Source of the DNA: Plecoglossus altivelis | Lineage: Eukaryota; Chordata; Actinopteri; Osmeriformes; Plecoglossidae | Direction: 5' to 3' | Assembly: GCA_036571765.1 (NCBI GenBank) | Contig: BROE01000023.1 | Coordinates: forward strand, 3,865,490 to 3,929,489 | DNA length: 64,000 nt | Shown: positions 46,941 to 59,060 of the stretch, piece after piece | How positions within the stretch are numbered: the stretch's first letter is position 1 | How the letters are laid out: the number at the start of each line of letters is the position of its first letter | The notes under the pieces: model-generated | The model's input: only the letters and a program-made list of their open reading frames with translations | Told to the model about the DNA's origin: nothing | Databases searched by the model: none | Program-made: the position numbers and the translations under genes

Positions 46941-47092
46941 CAAGGCCCTAAAGAGCCATCCATCAGCAGCCTTCAGCCTCCACCCTCCCTAACCACACAC
47001 CCCCTCCAACCCTCCCAGGATTGAACCCAAGTCAGCATTACAGGATCCTCCTGTTGTCTCTGGCTGGTTCACTCTCTCCTTCTAAACCAAAC

Positions 47093-48304
47093 ACACTATT
47101 TACACGATCTGAAATGCAAGCTTCAGGCACGAAGCGCAAGTAACTCTGTGGGCGGGACTTTGGCATTGTTGCTATTATACTGGCGGGATAAATGACTCTT
47201 GCGCCTGGCGCAAAGATAAAGAGGGTTGATTTGACGTGTATACATTAGTCCTAGGTGTGGTTTGGGCGTAACATACAATAAACCAATCAGTGCATCAGCT
47301 CACATTCCCTTGAAAAGCAGAAGCGCTTGTTCCATGGCGGATTGCTTTTATAACGGCAGATTTGCCAAGCGCACATAGGAGCAGTTCCAATTTATTTTTG
47401 TTTTTCATTCAGACATCGTCATTTACAAAGAAATTATGACATTACTAATTCATCTTACACGTAAACACAGTCCAAACAGCGTCTAGACAGAAGCATAAGC
47501 TTAACCTCCCCACTCCCCCTCCCACACCATTTTACCCTGAATTAGAAATGTAAAAATTAAGATAGCTGCATTTATCATTAGTGCTACATACAGTAATCGG
47601 ATTCAAGGGAAAAATACAGTCATTAGATATTTTGCTGTTATTAATGACATTCACATGACGCATACTATTTAGTCACATTTGTCTTAAATATGTTTTAAAA
47701 CCGTAGTCATATTGTACAGTCGTTTTGCTCCTGGTCTAAATTGCTCCATACATGAACTCCAACAAAGGAAATGCAATGACGTTTTATATTTGTTCTTACC
47801 TTTGGTTTTCTAAACGTATGATACTGTCAAAGATCATAAACACTGTCCCTGGTACACAGCCAGAGACAGATGTTCTTGTCAGGGCCGTGAAAGACAGAAA
47901 GGTCACATTGTATGTGGATGGTGGAAATGCAGTTAGCCTGAATCAATGTATCGCTAGGTAGCCTTTTTGACATCTTCATGGACACCAGAATGATTTCCCT
48001 CTTTTGGTCATATTTTTCTACGTAAATATGTTTGCAAGAATGGGAACTTCTGCGTCTGTGTAGATGAGGGAAGCAAAGTGTATGCATGTTGTGCACAAGC
48101 TACATTATGGCCAAGCCAGCGCCCTTAAAATATCATTAACTTTTAACCACCATTTTCTGGTCAGTAGGAATGGTTTTCTGAAACCGCAAAATAGCAACAG
48201 ACATGCGTCTGTGGACATAAAAGCGCGCTGTGCGTCAGGTGCAAAATAGAAATGATACATGTGTCAGTGTAGAGTCAGTTGAGCCGGGTGCAAAATAGGG
48301 CCCC
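47093..48304. mobile_element. non-autonomous TIR DNA transposon relic
   Basis: The left part carries ctatttacacgatctgaaat, gcgcctggcgcaaagataaa, ggtgtggtttgggcgtaaca and caataaaccaatcag, a set I recognise from a DNA element widely dispersed in teleost genomes. The right end gtgcaaaatagggcccc is the reverse complement of a GGGCCCTATTTTGC-type terminus. No transposase frame is visible. Superfamily and exact ends are uncertain, and the two ends could belong to different copies. Confidence 0.45.
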
Positions 48305-51300
48305 TTGGTCTGTGTCTCGTATTCCCAGCTTGGAGCTCTCTATCAGAAATGTATCTATACAAAAAGATGTAACGTTTTGTCAGATGGGTTGGAAGTAAAT
48401 CTTGTTTCTTAGATAAACGTCTGGTGGACAGACCTGGTAGCAGGCGGCCACGCTGAAGGATCCCAGTAAAACATTCTCAAGAGAGAAATCAAGTAAATCA
48501 TGTGAACTGTTGGTTTTCAACGTGCAACAAATTTGCCGATTTAACGATGTTTTGACACGGTTGTGATGTTTTTGTGGTTTGGTCATTTTAGTGTTATTTA
48601 TGACCAGAACTGGAGATTTGAGGCGAGTCCTAACCCAGACACAAACCACAGAACACACTGTTCCAGAACATTCTACACTAAATGATGTCAGTGGTGACCT
48701 TATTATTGAGCGTCCCTTGGTTGTGATCACTAATACTGTATATTACAATGAAGAGCAGAACCTCCGTTGGTGGAACAAGCTGGTGTCCCAGGTTGAAATG
48801 GGTAAACAGAAGATGTTTTCTCTTCCAGTGACGTCATCTGCAGCAATTCCCTCTGTTATCTTAAACCAATCAGTCATTTCTGATTGTACACCGGAGTTTA
48901 ATGACAATCCATGTTTGCATTAATATCAACAGTACTCATTTATGCACCTGTATGGGCTCTGATATTTGATGTGTGTTGGATGAGAGTATGTGTGTTCAAG
49001 GAAGCGAATGTGTGTGTAAGCGTGTGTGCGCGCTCTCAACGCAGCGCCCTTCAGCTCTCCGTGAAAACCTGTGGTCCTTCAGCTTCAACCAGAAGTGACG
49101 CCAGGTCCCCCCCCCTCCCCTACCCTGAGCCGACCCTTCAGCCCCCAGACATGAAGCCCTGCAGCGGGGCAGATCCCTGGACACCTCCTCAGAGATCCAG
49201 CCTGCCTGGTCATCTGGCAGTCAAGGTTTCCTACAGCTGGAGCTCTGAGGGGAGGAGGAGTAAGGGTATGGGTATGGGGAGGAGAAGGGGGAGGAGACAG
49301 AGGCAGGCGAGGAAGAGATGTGAAGGGAGAGCGTGGAGAAAAAGGTGGGGAGGGAAACAAGAATATGGGACGTATGGAGAGAGGCAGAGAGGGAGAGCGA
49401 GAGGAAAAGGCAAAAAGAAAGGTGGTGGGAAAGGAGAGAGAGAGGTTGAAAGAATTAGAAGGAGGAAAAGGGAAGTGTATAGTGGCAGTACTCCAAAGAT
49501 ATGAATAGTCCAGGCGGCGGGGCAGGCAGGATGGGAGAGAACAATCGCTTCCTCCTACCATTCCTCTTACATAGAGTCACTTCAACCATTCAGCTGTTCA
49601 CCCCTCCTGGCTCAGCCCCAACACTGTAATAACCTCCTTCCTCTAATCTCCTCCTACTACTCCACTAATGGGAGAACCAACTGGATAGGTTTACACCAGT
49701 GCGCTCTAACCTATCCACCTGCCACAGAGCTGTGCCTGTGAGGGAACTTGAAGAGAATGAATGTTGGCGTTTCTTACTGTTGAGCTGGACAATAGTGGGC
49801 TGGAATTCCATGATTTAACCCTTTATAATCTGATCTTCCCATTCTTTCCACTCACAGGGCGTGTGTGGAGTGTGTGTGCGTGTATGTGCGTGAGGAGACT
49901 TTTCTGGGGAACTTTAGAGGCCCACTCTCTCTCCCGGGCTCGAGTGGGCTCTCATTGACCTTCCCACAGAACCAGATGGAGTCCGAGATTCAAAACTCTC
50001 TCGCTCTTTATGTGAAGTCCACATGTTCCGAATATGCCAGAGGAGCATAAGGAAGAATGTGCCGCCATTAAAGTTATTTTGTGAAATTTGTCTGACCGGT
50101 TTCAGGGTTCATTTTAATAGGTACAAACCATGTGCTTGGGAGGTGGCTAGCAGGTCTATTAAGTCAGTCTCAGACGAGACTACATCAGGGAACAACGTGA
50201 TAAAAGGGAGACGCGTACCTTCTAATGCCAAACTGTCAATCACACAACTCACTTCAACTAATATGTCTTTTTGCTGTCAAAATAAGTGGGCCTGCAAACA
50301 TATGGAAATGCAGTCATCTTAAATCTTGTATGAACATTTTTTATTGTTTCAGTGTCCTTTTTGTTGTTGTTGTATTTGAATTGTATAAATCAAGATATTT
50401 TGGCAAGGTCTCCCTTGTCAACCCTGGAAAACTGCTCTTCCCAGGGTTCATAGCTCCCAGCTGTAACAATGCTCACTGGTCACCAGGAATGTGTGTGGCA
50501 AGAATGACTATAGGTAGAACAGTTCCACAATCATCCATAGAGTGAAAATAAATAGGATGTTTGACTGACTTGCACTGTTCCATGATTCCATGATTCAGAT
50601 CTCTTCCCAGGACGCCCAAGGCTTCTTCCAAGATGGAAAATCTGCTCTGTGGGTGACAGTTCACTTAGCATGAAAAGTGATGCGCTCAGTAGTGGCTGTT
50701 ATGGTTAAACTGTTTCCACTGCACAGAGCACAGTCATTGTGGGTGAAGCACAGCCTGTAGGTACAAGACAAGTCCACAAGAAGGCGCTATAGTGCAATTA
50801 ACTGTGGGCACACCCCAGCCATGATAAATATAGGAGACATTGTCATGGTGACGGAAATTATCCAGATATAAATAGTCCCTTTTCTTGCAATAGAAATGCC
50901 ATGCACGATTTTCTTGCAGTGAGATATTTTATTTACTATAGGGACTGTGGTATTGACACAGGATAACGAAACAAATACATTCAATTGGACAATTCTGTCA
51001 TGATTGTTTCAATTATGCTCACTCGCAGCACTGACTAATACACAAGCTTTTGCTATGTCTGTATAATGCGATCTTTTTCATTTCTTTGCATCTTAGGGAA
51101 GAGGCCATAGTCAAATATGACGTTTGATGCACAGCATGCATCCCCGAGGCAGTCTTCACAGGCGCGCTCTCACGCGTGACTCACGCATGCATCAGACTGT
51201 GGTAGGCTATCCTTTTTACAAAACATCAGCAAAGTAGGGCTCTTACGTCATAGTTTATATTGCCGTATAAATATCAAATTCCCCAAAGATGAACAACATT

Positions 51301-51936
51301 TTCGGATAAGTACAGATCATGTGTAAACATCCAATTAGCGACAGGTGCGCCAAGCCAACCTGCTCGCTCAATTATAGTCGGCTATAAACGATCTCGTGAA
51401 AATACACCAAGGCACAAATTAAAAGGGCACTTGTGGCTAGATGGCTTATTTATTAATTGCTGCGCTTTTTTCATGATAGTAAAATCTGAGGCTAAGTGAC
51501 ATTTCGTCGGCGATTTAACTGTAATTCAGAAAAGCCTCTGAAGCCAGCATCAGCTGTGACCGAGTCCTTAGAGACGAAGGCGCGTCCACGATCTCGTCAC
51601 AGCTAGGGGGAGATATTGCACGTTGTTTACAACCAGGAAGCGCTTCTTGGAAAAGTATCTCACGCCAGCCGAAGTGTCAGCATAGACACCGAACAGCAGG
51701 TCCCGACGTGCCCGTGAACCCCTACTCTAGCAGTGCCAAGGATCACTTTGGGCGTAGGAACACATAGTTCAAATTGCAACCTTGTGACTTGAAGGTTTGA
51801 ATATCTATTCAGTTTAGTTTTCAGCATTTTTAGAGCGACAAGTGCCACTTGGAACGCAGGCGACGGTTTGGAGTAGCAGCAGCGCGTAACAGTCCCAAAT
51901 CCGTCTTCACTCTCCCGTCTCCTCGCTTTGTTTGCA

Positions 51937-51998
51937 ATGGCAACGACAACCTGTACAAGATTTACCGACGAATACCAGCTTTACGAGGAGCTGGGAAA
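51937..51998 (+). CDS. camk2d: camk2d exon 1
   Basis: Begins ATGGCAACGAC in context tttgcaATGG; 62 coding bases ending inside the Lys21 codon before gtaagt. Confidence 0.94.
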
Positions 51999-53558
51999 GT
52001 AAGTATGGTTTTGCACATAGCCTGGTTACCCACAGGTTTCTGGAATGATTTGCAGAGAATCAAAAGTATCTGTCTGTCTTATCGGTAACGAATGCTTACC
52101 TGTTACCTGTCCGGTAAAACGTGAATGTTTTAGTTTTGTTTATGCTTATTCAACATCAAGAACGTTTATTCGGCTGCATGTTTTGAGCAAAATATTGAGG
52201 TTAAGCACTCAGCATAATCTATTAAAATGTCTTTCGGATTTTGGTAATAAGTCTCCGCCCTTGTTTGGTGTTTCGTAGCCTACTTTGCACTACACCATCA
52301 ACAAAGCCTTTTTAATGATTTGGGATCAGTTTTGCATGTATGTTATGGGGCTTTTTCCCGAACTGCGCGCTGAGTTGTATATTTTAGGCTAATTGTGCGC
52401 TGTTCATCCTAATTGCTGATTAGAAAAGACGACTATGCTTTACAATAAGTGTGCGTAAAAAGCGTTCATTAATGCTTCAACTAATGCATGTACCATTATA
52501 AGTTAACATATGACTCAGAAGGTAGGCCTACCTAATTAAGATCTGCTTGCGTTTTCTCCATGGCAGGAATTCGTGGATTCTGCAATTGTGTTAATTAACA
52601 CATGAACTAACGATATTACCATTAGTTTAGAGGTTTAGTTGTCACAGTTAACAAACAGTATTAGTGCGCACGTTTAACCAAAGAAGTTAACTCGCATATC
52701 AGTTCATTAGTGAATATTGATAGGAATTGATCTATGATGCTGGATTTAACTAATCGTCAATCATGTGTGACTCCCCACTAAATGATGTGTTAAAGATCAA
52801 TGCATAATTAAGTACCTTCCAAATCATATATTAACTTATAATGATTCATACTTTAGTTAAAGCATTCATGAACGCTTGTTAATGCACACTTATTGTAAAA
52901 CGTTACCGAAAAGCCTAAATGCTCAGTAGAATCCAAATGTTGAACGGAAATACGAGCTGCACAGGGCAAGATATTGTTTGTGCTACTACACTTAGTCCAT
53001 CCCATAACGCAGGGTCAGCCCTGTAGTGTTACAGTTGTTTAAAGGCCGGGCATGGTACAGATTAGGTTGAGTGGATAGGACGGGACGCACTTAGGACTGG
53101 ACGTCTATTTACAGTGACGTATCAAGAGGCGAACTCCTCCCCTTAGACGCTCTCCGTGCACTTTTCTAAGCATTCTTCATTAATGTAACACATGGTGTTT
53201 ACATATACAGCCTCTCACAGCGTTAAATGGTCTGATCAATTCTTTTTTCTGTAGGCTACAATATGGCCTACCCACAAAGCAGGCTAAAATGCGAGGGATA
53301 ACAAAGTCGAAAAACCTTTCAATGGACATGAACTTGACATGAAACCCTCCGACAACATTGTTAATCCTTTCATAATCAGAGCAGGTGTCACCAGCCACTT
53401 AGCCTCAGTGATCGACACGCCTCTAATGGCGACCGCCGTTTTTTGTCTCCTTCACACCCACAGAGGGGCCTTTTCTGTGGTGAGAAGATGCATGAAGATC
53501 TCCACTGGACAGGAATACGCAGCCAAGATCATCAATACGAAGAAGCTGTCTGCCAGGG
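51937..53558 (+). CDS. camk2d: camk2d, CaM kinase II delta (first two coding exons, 3'-partial)
   Basis: Ca2+/calmodulin-dependent Ser/Thr kinase that forms dodecamers through a C-terminal hub. Exons 51937-51998 (ATG, 20 codons plus 2 bases) and 53464-53558 (95 bp) are in the window; exon 3 is not seen before 64000. The product reads MATTTCTRFTDEYQLYEELG, then KGAFSVVRRCMKISTGQEYA and AKIINTKKLSAR. This includes the glycine-rich loop GKGAFSVV (20-27) and the catalytic Lys42 in YAAKII. The CMKI-TGQEYAAK stretch favours the delta isoform over alpha (CVKVLAGQ), beta (CVKLCTGH) and gamma (CVKKTSTQ). arsj upstream on the same strand supports the call. Splicing uses gtaagt and cccacag, and an exon 2 donor g|gtagg. 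Confidence 0.94.
51999..53463 (+). other. camk2d: camk2d intron 1
   Basis: 1465 bp, AT-rich. Nearly a third of it is the inverted-repeat element at 52431-52907. No other exon seen. Confidence 0.85.
52431..52907. mobile_element. hAT-like MITE with long terminal inverted repeats and 8-bp TSD
   Basis: The left arm (52431-52525) and right arm (52811-52907) are inverted copies: tttacaataagtgtgc and cattataagttaa appear in both in opposite orientation with scattered mismatches. The element is flanked by gaaaagac (52423-52430) and gaaaagcc (52908-52915), an 8-bp target-site duplication with one mismatch. An 8-bp duplication is characteristic of hAT elements. Only 477 bp, no transposase. Confidence 0.82.
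53464..53558 (+). CDS. camk2d: camk2d exon 2 (ATP-binding loop, catalytic Lys)
   Basis: 95 bp, the usual length of this exon in CaMKII genes. It starts with one base completing Lys21 and ends with the first base of the next codon. Confidence 0.96.
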
Positions 53559-54189
53559 GTAGGACTCTTTGCCATTGTTATACCTTCAAATACCGCAACG
53601 CTTATTTCTTTGTTGAAGGGTGCCAGTATGCCACTGGGTCATATGTCCAGGACAGAAGTAGTTTGAACTTCAATAATACACTGGTAGAGGGTTCACAAGC
53701 AAGCGTATGGTGCTGGATCCTTACCCGAGTCTGCCTATATATTTTGCATTGTTCTGTATTGAAGAGTGGTCTGAAATGACTCAGGTTCCTGAACATGAGT
53801 CATTTGAGTAGTGCTCTGTTGTAGTGGTTGTCACGGTAGAGGAGGTAACCACTTTCTCACGAGGAACAAGTCACTGCTGAAACATCGAGATTCCTCCACC
53901 TCTCCTCCTCAGACTCCCCTCTCGAGTCATCTCAGAAGCGACTGCTCTGTCCCCACCACTTCCTCTTTCTCTTCTCATCCCTGAGCCGCCGAGCGTAGTT
54001 CCGCCAGGTTTGACTTCCACACCCCCTACAGTGGCGCATAACGCACTTGCTCTGTTTCGATTTGCAACCTCTCTCTCGAATGTCGCACGATGCTCCCTGA
54101 CCCTCAAAGGGCACCGAAGGGGAGGATTCACCTAATAATTGTCCTCATCCAGGAGCAGACGACACAGCCTGAGCTTCTCCATGATGGCT

Positions 54190-54615
54190 TGGCCTGGAGA
54201 CTCTCCAGCCTGGGGTCTCTCTCCAGCCTAGTGTCTCTCTCCAGCCTGGAGACTCTCCAGCCTAGTGTCTCTCTCCAGCCTGGGGTCTCTCTAGCCTGGT
54301 GTCTCTCTCCAGCCTGGTGTCTCTCTCCAGCCTGGGGTCTCTCTCCAGCCTGGAGACTCTCTAGCCTGGTGTCTCTCTCCAGCCTGGGGTCTCTCTCCAG
54401 CCTGGGGTCTCTCTCCAGCCTGGGCTCTCTCTCCAGCCTGGGCTCTCTCTCCAGCCTGGGGTCTCTCCCCAGCCTGGGGTCTCTCTCCAGCCTGGGGTCT
54501 CTCTCCAGCCTGGTGTCTCTCTCCAGCCTGATTTCTCTCTCCAGCCTGGTGTCTCTCTCTAACCTGGTGTCTCTCTCCAGCCAGGGGTCTCTCTCCAGCT
54601 CAGGGTTTCTCCCTA
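54190..54615. repeat. 18-bp minisatellite, about 23 copies
   Basis: Unit gggtctctctccagcctg with mainly gg/gt variation and some cctggagactct units. Each copy carries tctctctccag on the camk2d sense strand. Confidence 0.97.
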
Positions 54616-57600
54616 GTCAGTCTCCTGCTGGATAATGGACTGCTCTGTCTAGGGATGCCCACCCCACCTGTGTTTTCTTCCCCTTCATGTTTTCTTTTCA
54701 TCGTTCAGCTGCCTGCTCTCCTTGATAGACAGACAGCTGTGCAGAGTGGCCGTGTGGGCAGTGGCCCCTGCTGTCTGCATGGAAGAGCTGATTGATCCCT
54801 GCTAAATCTTAACGCTGTTGAGAAAGGACACACAGTAGAAAGCAAACAAATGCATGGCAGATACGTTACACGCGCGCGCACGGTAAATAGGAAAAAGATT
54901 GCTCACACACGCACTCACGTACACACACAGGAGATAAGAACACTTGTAGACACACCGATGCTCTCAAACACTGACTGAGAGGTGATTTCGCACTGGGAAT
55001 GGGGGGGGGGGGTCGTCGCTGAGCCGACTGAATGAGATTGGGTTGCAGCGCAGAGAAGGATGGAGAGAATAGCCAGAGAGTTAGGGTTAGGATGCTATTG
55101 AAAGGTGCACTCTCATAGACCAGAAAGCTAACACGAGAGCTGAAGGGACCAGAGCTGGAGGAGAGATAGCTGAGGGGGGATAAACTAGGCAGATGCACAG
55201 ATGAGGTGAGGTCATCTCAACAGGGGGGATCCCATGACGGATCGTGGTTTTGGATTGGTTTACTTGATGCACCACAACAGGGCATGGGGCTAAGAGAAAA
55301 CTGAGAGGTGGATAAAGAAGAAAGGGATGGGGGGAGGTGTCTGTGTGTGTGGGGGGGAGAGATGTGCTCTGAGATGGCAGAGAGGAGGGGGCTGTTGGAG
55401 GCCTCTCCTCCCCAGCAGAAGGTCACCTCTGCTGGGGGAACTCCGCCAGCCTGCTGCCTCTTAGGCCTAAGCTGGGGGGAAAAGCTAAACAGGATGTATA
55501 CCTCAACGTCATTGACTTTTATTGGGCAATAAACCCTGGCAATGCACCTCAGGCAGTGATGACAGACAAACCTTTCAAAAATGCATTACAGTTTTAGGCC
55601 TCAATTCAAGTAGTAATAACAGTAAGTGGACTTCTGATAAATTGTAACCTCTGTGTGTGTGCGTGCGCGCGTATGTGTGTGTGTACGAGGATCTGCGGAC
55701 AGACTCCCAAGGTCATGGATCAGCCTGGGGGATTCCTCAAATGGGTCGCCCACTTGTGATAGACGTTAGCTTGGATTCCAGAGGCTTGTCGATCTGTGGA
55801 ACTCCTTAGGGCTCTTGGAGCTAACCCACACTCCTTTTAACTCCTTAAAGGAACAGTGTCCACTGTCTGTGTTCTCCTTGGCACCTTACAGGTATTTCGT
55901 AAGAGCAAAGAAGGCTGATCGTATCTCTGTTAAGGATATTATGCAGTAACTTCTCATTCTACACCTAAAGTTTGCCCGTTGAATTGTGCTTCTTTGGTTG
56001 GAGTCTTCCATGTTCTCGAATACTGAAACCTATCTTTGTCCCTGCTGACCGCATGTTCTAGTTATTTCTATAATCTCAATATTTACATGCCTTTTTAGTA
56101 AACACGGCAAATGGATCTCTGAAATGCCGCTTGTGCTTTGCAAAGGTGCTTGAAATCCCTTCCCTCTCCCCGATGTTGTTTTGATTGTAGGAAGGGGAAA
56201 GAAGCCGAAATGTGACGCGTGAATCACATTCAGCTAGTGTTGTTTCACGGCACCCAAACCCAGTTCTGAGGGAACCGCAGGCCCCAGGTAGAGTTCAGTC
56301 TGGTGTGGTTTAGTTGCTTTGGCTGGAAATCAACAGCGGACTGTGGTGGATTTGACAGGATTTTGTCACTACTTGAACTCCTGCAGAATAAGTAAGAGAT
56401 GGAGAGAAAGGGGGAGATGGAGAGGGGGGGGGGGAGAGAGGGAGGAGCAGGGAGAAAGAGAGGCAAGAGGCTCACTCAGATGTCTACTCTTGAAACAGCC
56501 TATTCCCATGGAAACAAAGACTTGTCGCTAGTTAAACATAGCCTTAGGGGGGGTTCGAGTGCAGGAAACGTACTCAGAAAGTTCTCTCTCTACTCCCTGG
56601 TTGTCGGGCGCTCTGCTTAAGACTTCCATTTCTGTCAGTCACCAGCGATGTGGACCAGCAGCACAAGATTATGCTCAGATGTCATCCTTTATCCAAACAT
56701 GCTATTTGCGGCGATGTCCTCGTCCCTATGGGCCCCCAGGCTTGGCAGAGACGGCCAGACCACGGGCTTCCAGACAAGGTCACCAGAGCCTGTTTGAGTG
56801 ATAAGCCCTTGTCTTGTGTCAAGATCCCAGTCTGACTTGTTCTCTATTAACGAAAGGCGATGACGATCCAGCGCTCAGAAACTCAGGTTGGTTTCAGACC
56901 AGACAGATGCCTAACTCCCCCAACACTAGGCCTCAACGTGACTTGGTTCCTCTGATTGCCTCAGAGGCTAACGGTGGATTTGTCATCCGATGTTGTGGGC
57001 TCAGTGGGGGATCTCACCACCCAGTAGAAAGACAGGGATGAAGGGTGAGATGAAGAGGCGGCTACTTTCCTCTACTGGCAATCTGAACCGCTGGTCTTAA
57101 CTTGCATCCTCTGATCTCCTCTGTCTAAAATGACCTTGTTGCTCGTTTCAGTCTCAGATGACTCTGATCATGCCCCTTCAGAAAGCTTTTATTGGTGGCC
57201 ATTAAGTTGAAATGACGTTCTTCCTGCGCGGGGTGGATCTCCCCATGGTGACATTCATTCTCTCTCCTGGCTAGGTGCCTTTTACATAAACCGATGGATT
57301 TTATGATCCTCTCTCTGTTTTCACGCTCCCTCTGCCTCATCCTTGGCCTGTTTACAGTCAGAAACATGTGTGTTTATGTGATTAGGGGAAGATTGCCCCC
57401 CCCCCACACTTCCCACTAACCAACACATCCCAGAAGTTGTATCGGTGCGCACGAATACGGAATTCCCCTTCTAGACGCCATCTCACATGGCGTCTAACAT
57501 GGTCTAAGCATGGCAGAAGTGTGGGAGTGTGATGTGTGTATGAGCGGGTGCATATGTGTGTATGTTTATTAGGCTTGCATCCTCCCTAGCCCCCCCTCCC

Positions 57601-57769
57601 CTCCATCCCCATCTGTACAACACTGTATGCCTGCACGAGCTAAAAATATCTAATTAGTGAAAGGAAAGGAGGAGGAGGGAGAGACAGAGGGTGTCAGTCA
57701 ATGATAAACTGCCAGAATGAACTGAGCGTGGCTCCCCCGACCCAGCTGGGTCAGAGGAGAGAGGGGGGG

Positions 57770-57870
57770 GGAGAAAGAGAGAGGTAGGGAGAGAGAGGGA
57801 GAGAAAGAGAGAGGTAGGGAGAGAGAGGGAGAGAAAGAGAGAGGTAGGGAGAGAGAGGGAGAGAAAGAGA
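57770..57870. repeat. 30-bp purine minisatellite, 3 copies
   Basis: Unit gagaaagagagaggtaggga followed by gagagaggga, repeated three times without change. Confidence 0.95.
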
Positions 57871-58016
57871 GGAGACCCTAGCCCAGCTTCATGTTCCACT
57901 GCACTCTTCATTCATACGCCAGAACTAACGACTGAATATTCCGGATACTCGTTATTTCCACTCCAGTTCAATCCATCCATGGCAAAAACAGACATGGAGC
58001 CGAGGAGAGAGGAAGG

Positions 58017-58100
58017 GGGGGGGAGAGAGAGGGAGAGAGAGAGAGAGAGAGAGGAAGAGAGAGAAAGAGAGGGGGAGAGAGAGAGGGAGAGGGAGAGAGA
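58017..58100. repeat. (GA)n-rich array
   Basis: Imperfect GAGAGA/GGGAGA stretch about 150 bp after the 30-bp purine array. Confidence 0.9.
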
Positions 58101-59019
58101 GCAGAACTGCATGACAGATGCATGATGAGATGCAGCACACCATGGGTGAACCATGTGGGAAGTGTTTTTAGCTGCCATGTTGAAGGAAACCGATTCTAAC
58201 AAAGCAGGGAGAATCACTCATGATCAAATCGGAGCATCCCTATACTGCGTGTATAATTGGGAGACAGGGTCTGTATGTGTGTGTGTGCGTTTGTGTATCC
58301 TGCATTTTAAGGAAAGTAACATACTGCTATCACGTTATGTTTCCTTGCGTCTGACTTCTGGTGTTATTGATTCTGTTCAATAGCTTGAGCACCATCACTT
58401 TGGCGCTACTAAGCCAAGCTTCTGCTTGTCTGACGACCAAAGCTCTGCCAAGGAGCGCTCATCGGTAACGATTAGTTAACTGGCTTCAGAACGATAGCAT
58501 TGATGGATATATGTGGATTAAACATCTTTCTAGCTGGAGTTTGTCTTGTGAGAGACTTGGGATGTCTACGCGCACGGTCAGGTTGGTAGGTTTGAGAAGT
58601 TGAGGGTTAACCCAACATATTTTGCATTTGCATACATGCAAAATCATCAGCTTTCACGCCAGATTTCAACCTAAGCTAGCTAAGCCAGTGGTATACCTAA
58701 GCTTGTCCTTCCTTATCGATCTCTCTCTCGCTGCTTCTTTGCCTCTGTCTCTATCCCGAGATGGAGGGATAAATGGGAACTGTCCCTTGGGTTTGGGTCT
58801 AAATCTGCATTTAGCCAAGTAGGCCAGCCACTTAGGATAAATAGAGGCTCTTAATTAGGAGCATATTGTCTGGCAGGGAGCACTCCATGGCTTCCTGTTT
58901 CTTCTTTCAAGCCACCAAGACATGGATATGGAAATGTTTTTTTTTGTTGTTGCTGTGACCCCTGACCCTTAAATGTTATGCTTCTCCTTCCCTAGGAAGC
59001 TAGGAGGGAGGAAAAGGGT

Positions 59020-59020
<1 letters not shown>

Positions 59021-59059
<39 letters not shown>
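59021..59059. repeat. (TG)n microsatellite
   Basis: About 39 bp of TG in camk2d intron 2. Confidence 0.95.

Positions 59060-59060
<1 letters not shown>

Larger units (their letters stand above)
42980..51936. other. arsj 3' UTR and arsj-camk2d intergenic region
   Basis: No further protein-coding gene recognised. Includes CT arrays (43615-43834), (CTAT)n (44622-44650), C-run plus CA (44877-44913), long TG (46147-46204), a 23-bp minisatellite (46812-46940), a DNA transposon relic (47093-48304) and a G/A-rich segment (49240-49480). The last kilobase is camk2d promoter territory. Confidence 0.65.

Noticed and set aside
53559..53779. Reading through the camk2d exon 2 donor as an extended coding exon
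   Set aside because: After LSAR the frame diverges from all CaMKII proteins, and a proper g|gtagg donor gives the standard 95-bp exon.
54190..54615. Repeat array considered as a possible CRISPR or coding repeat
   Set aside because: Direct 18-bp tandem units without spacers in a vertebrate intron: a minisatellite.
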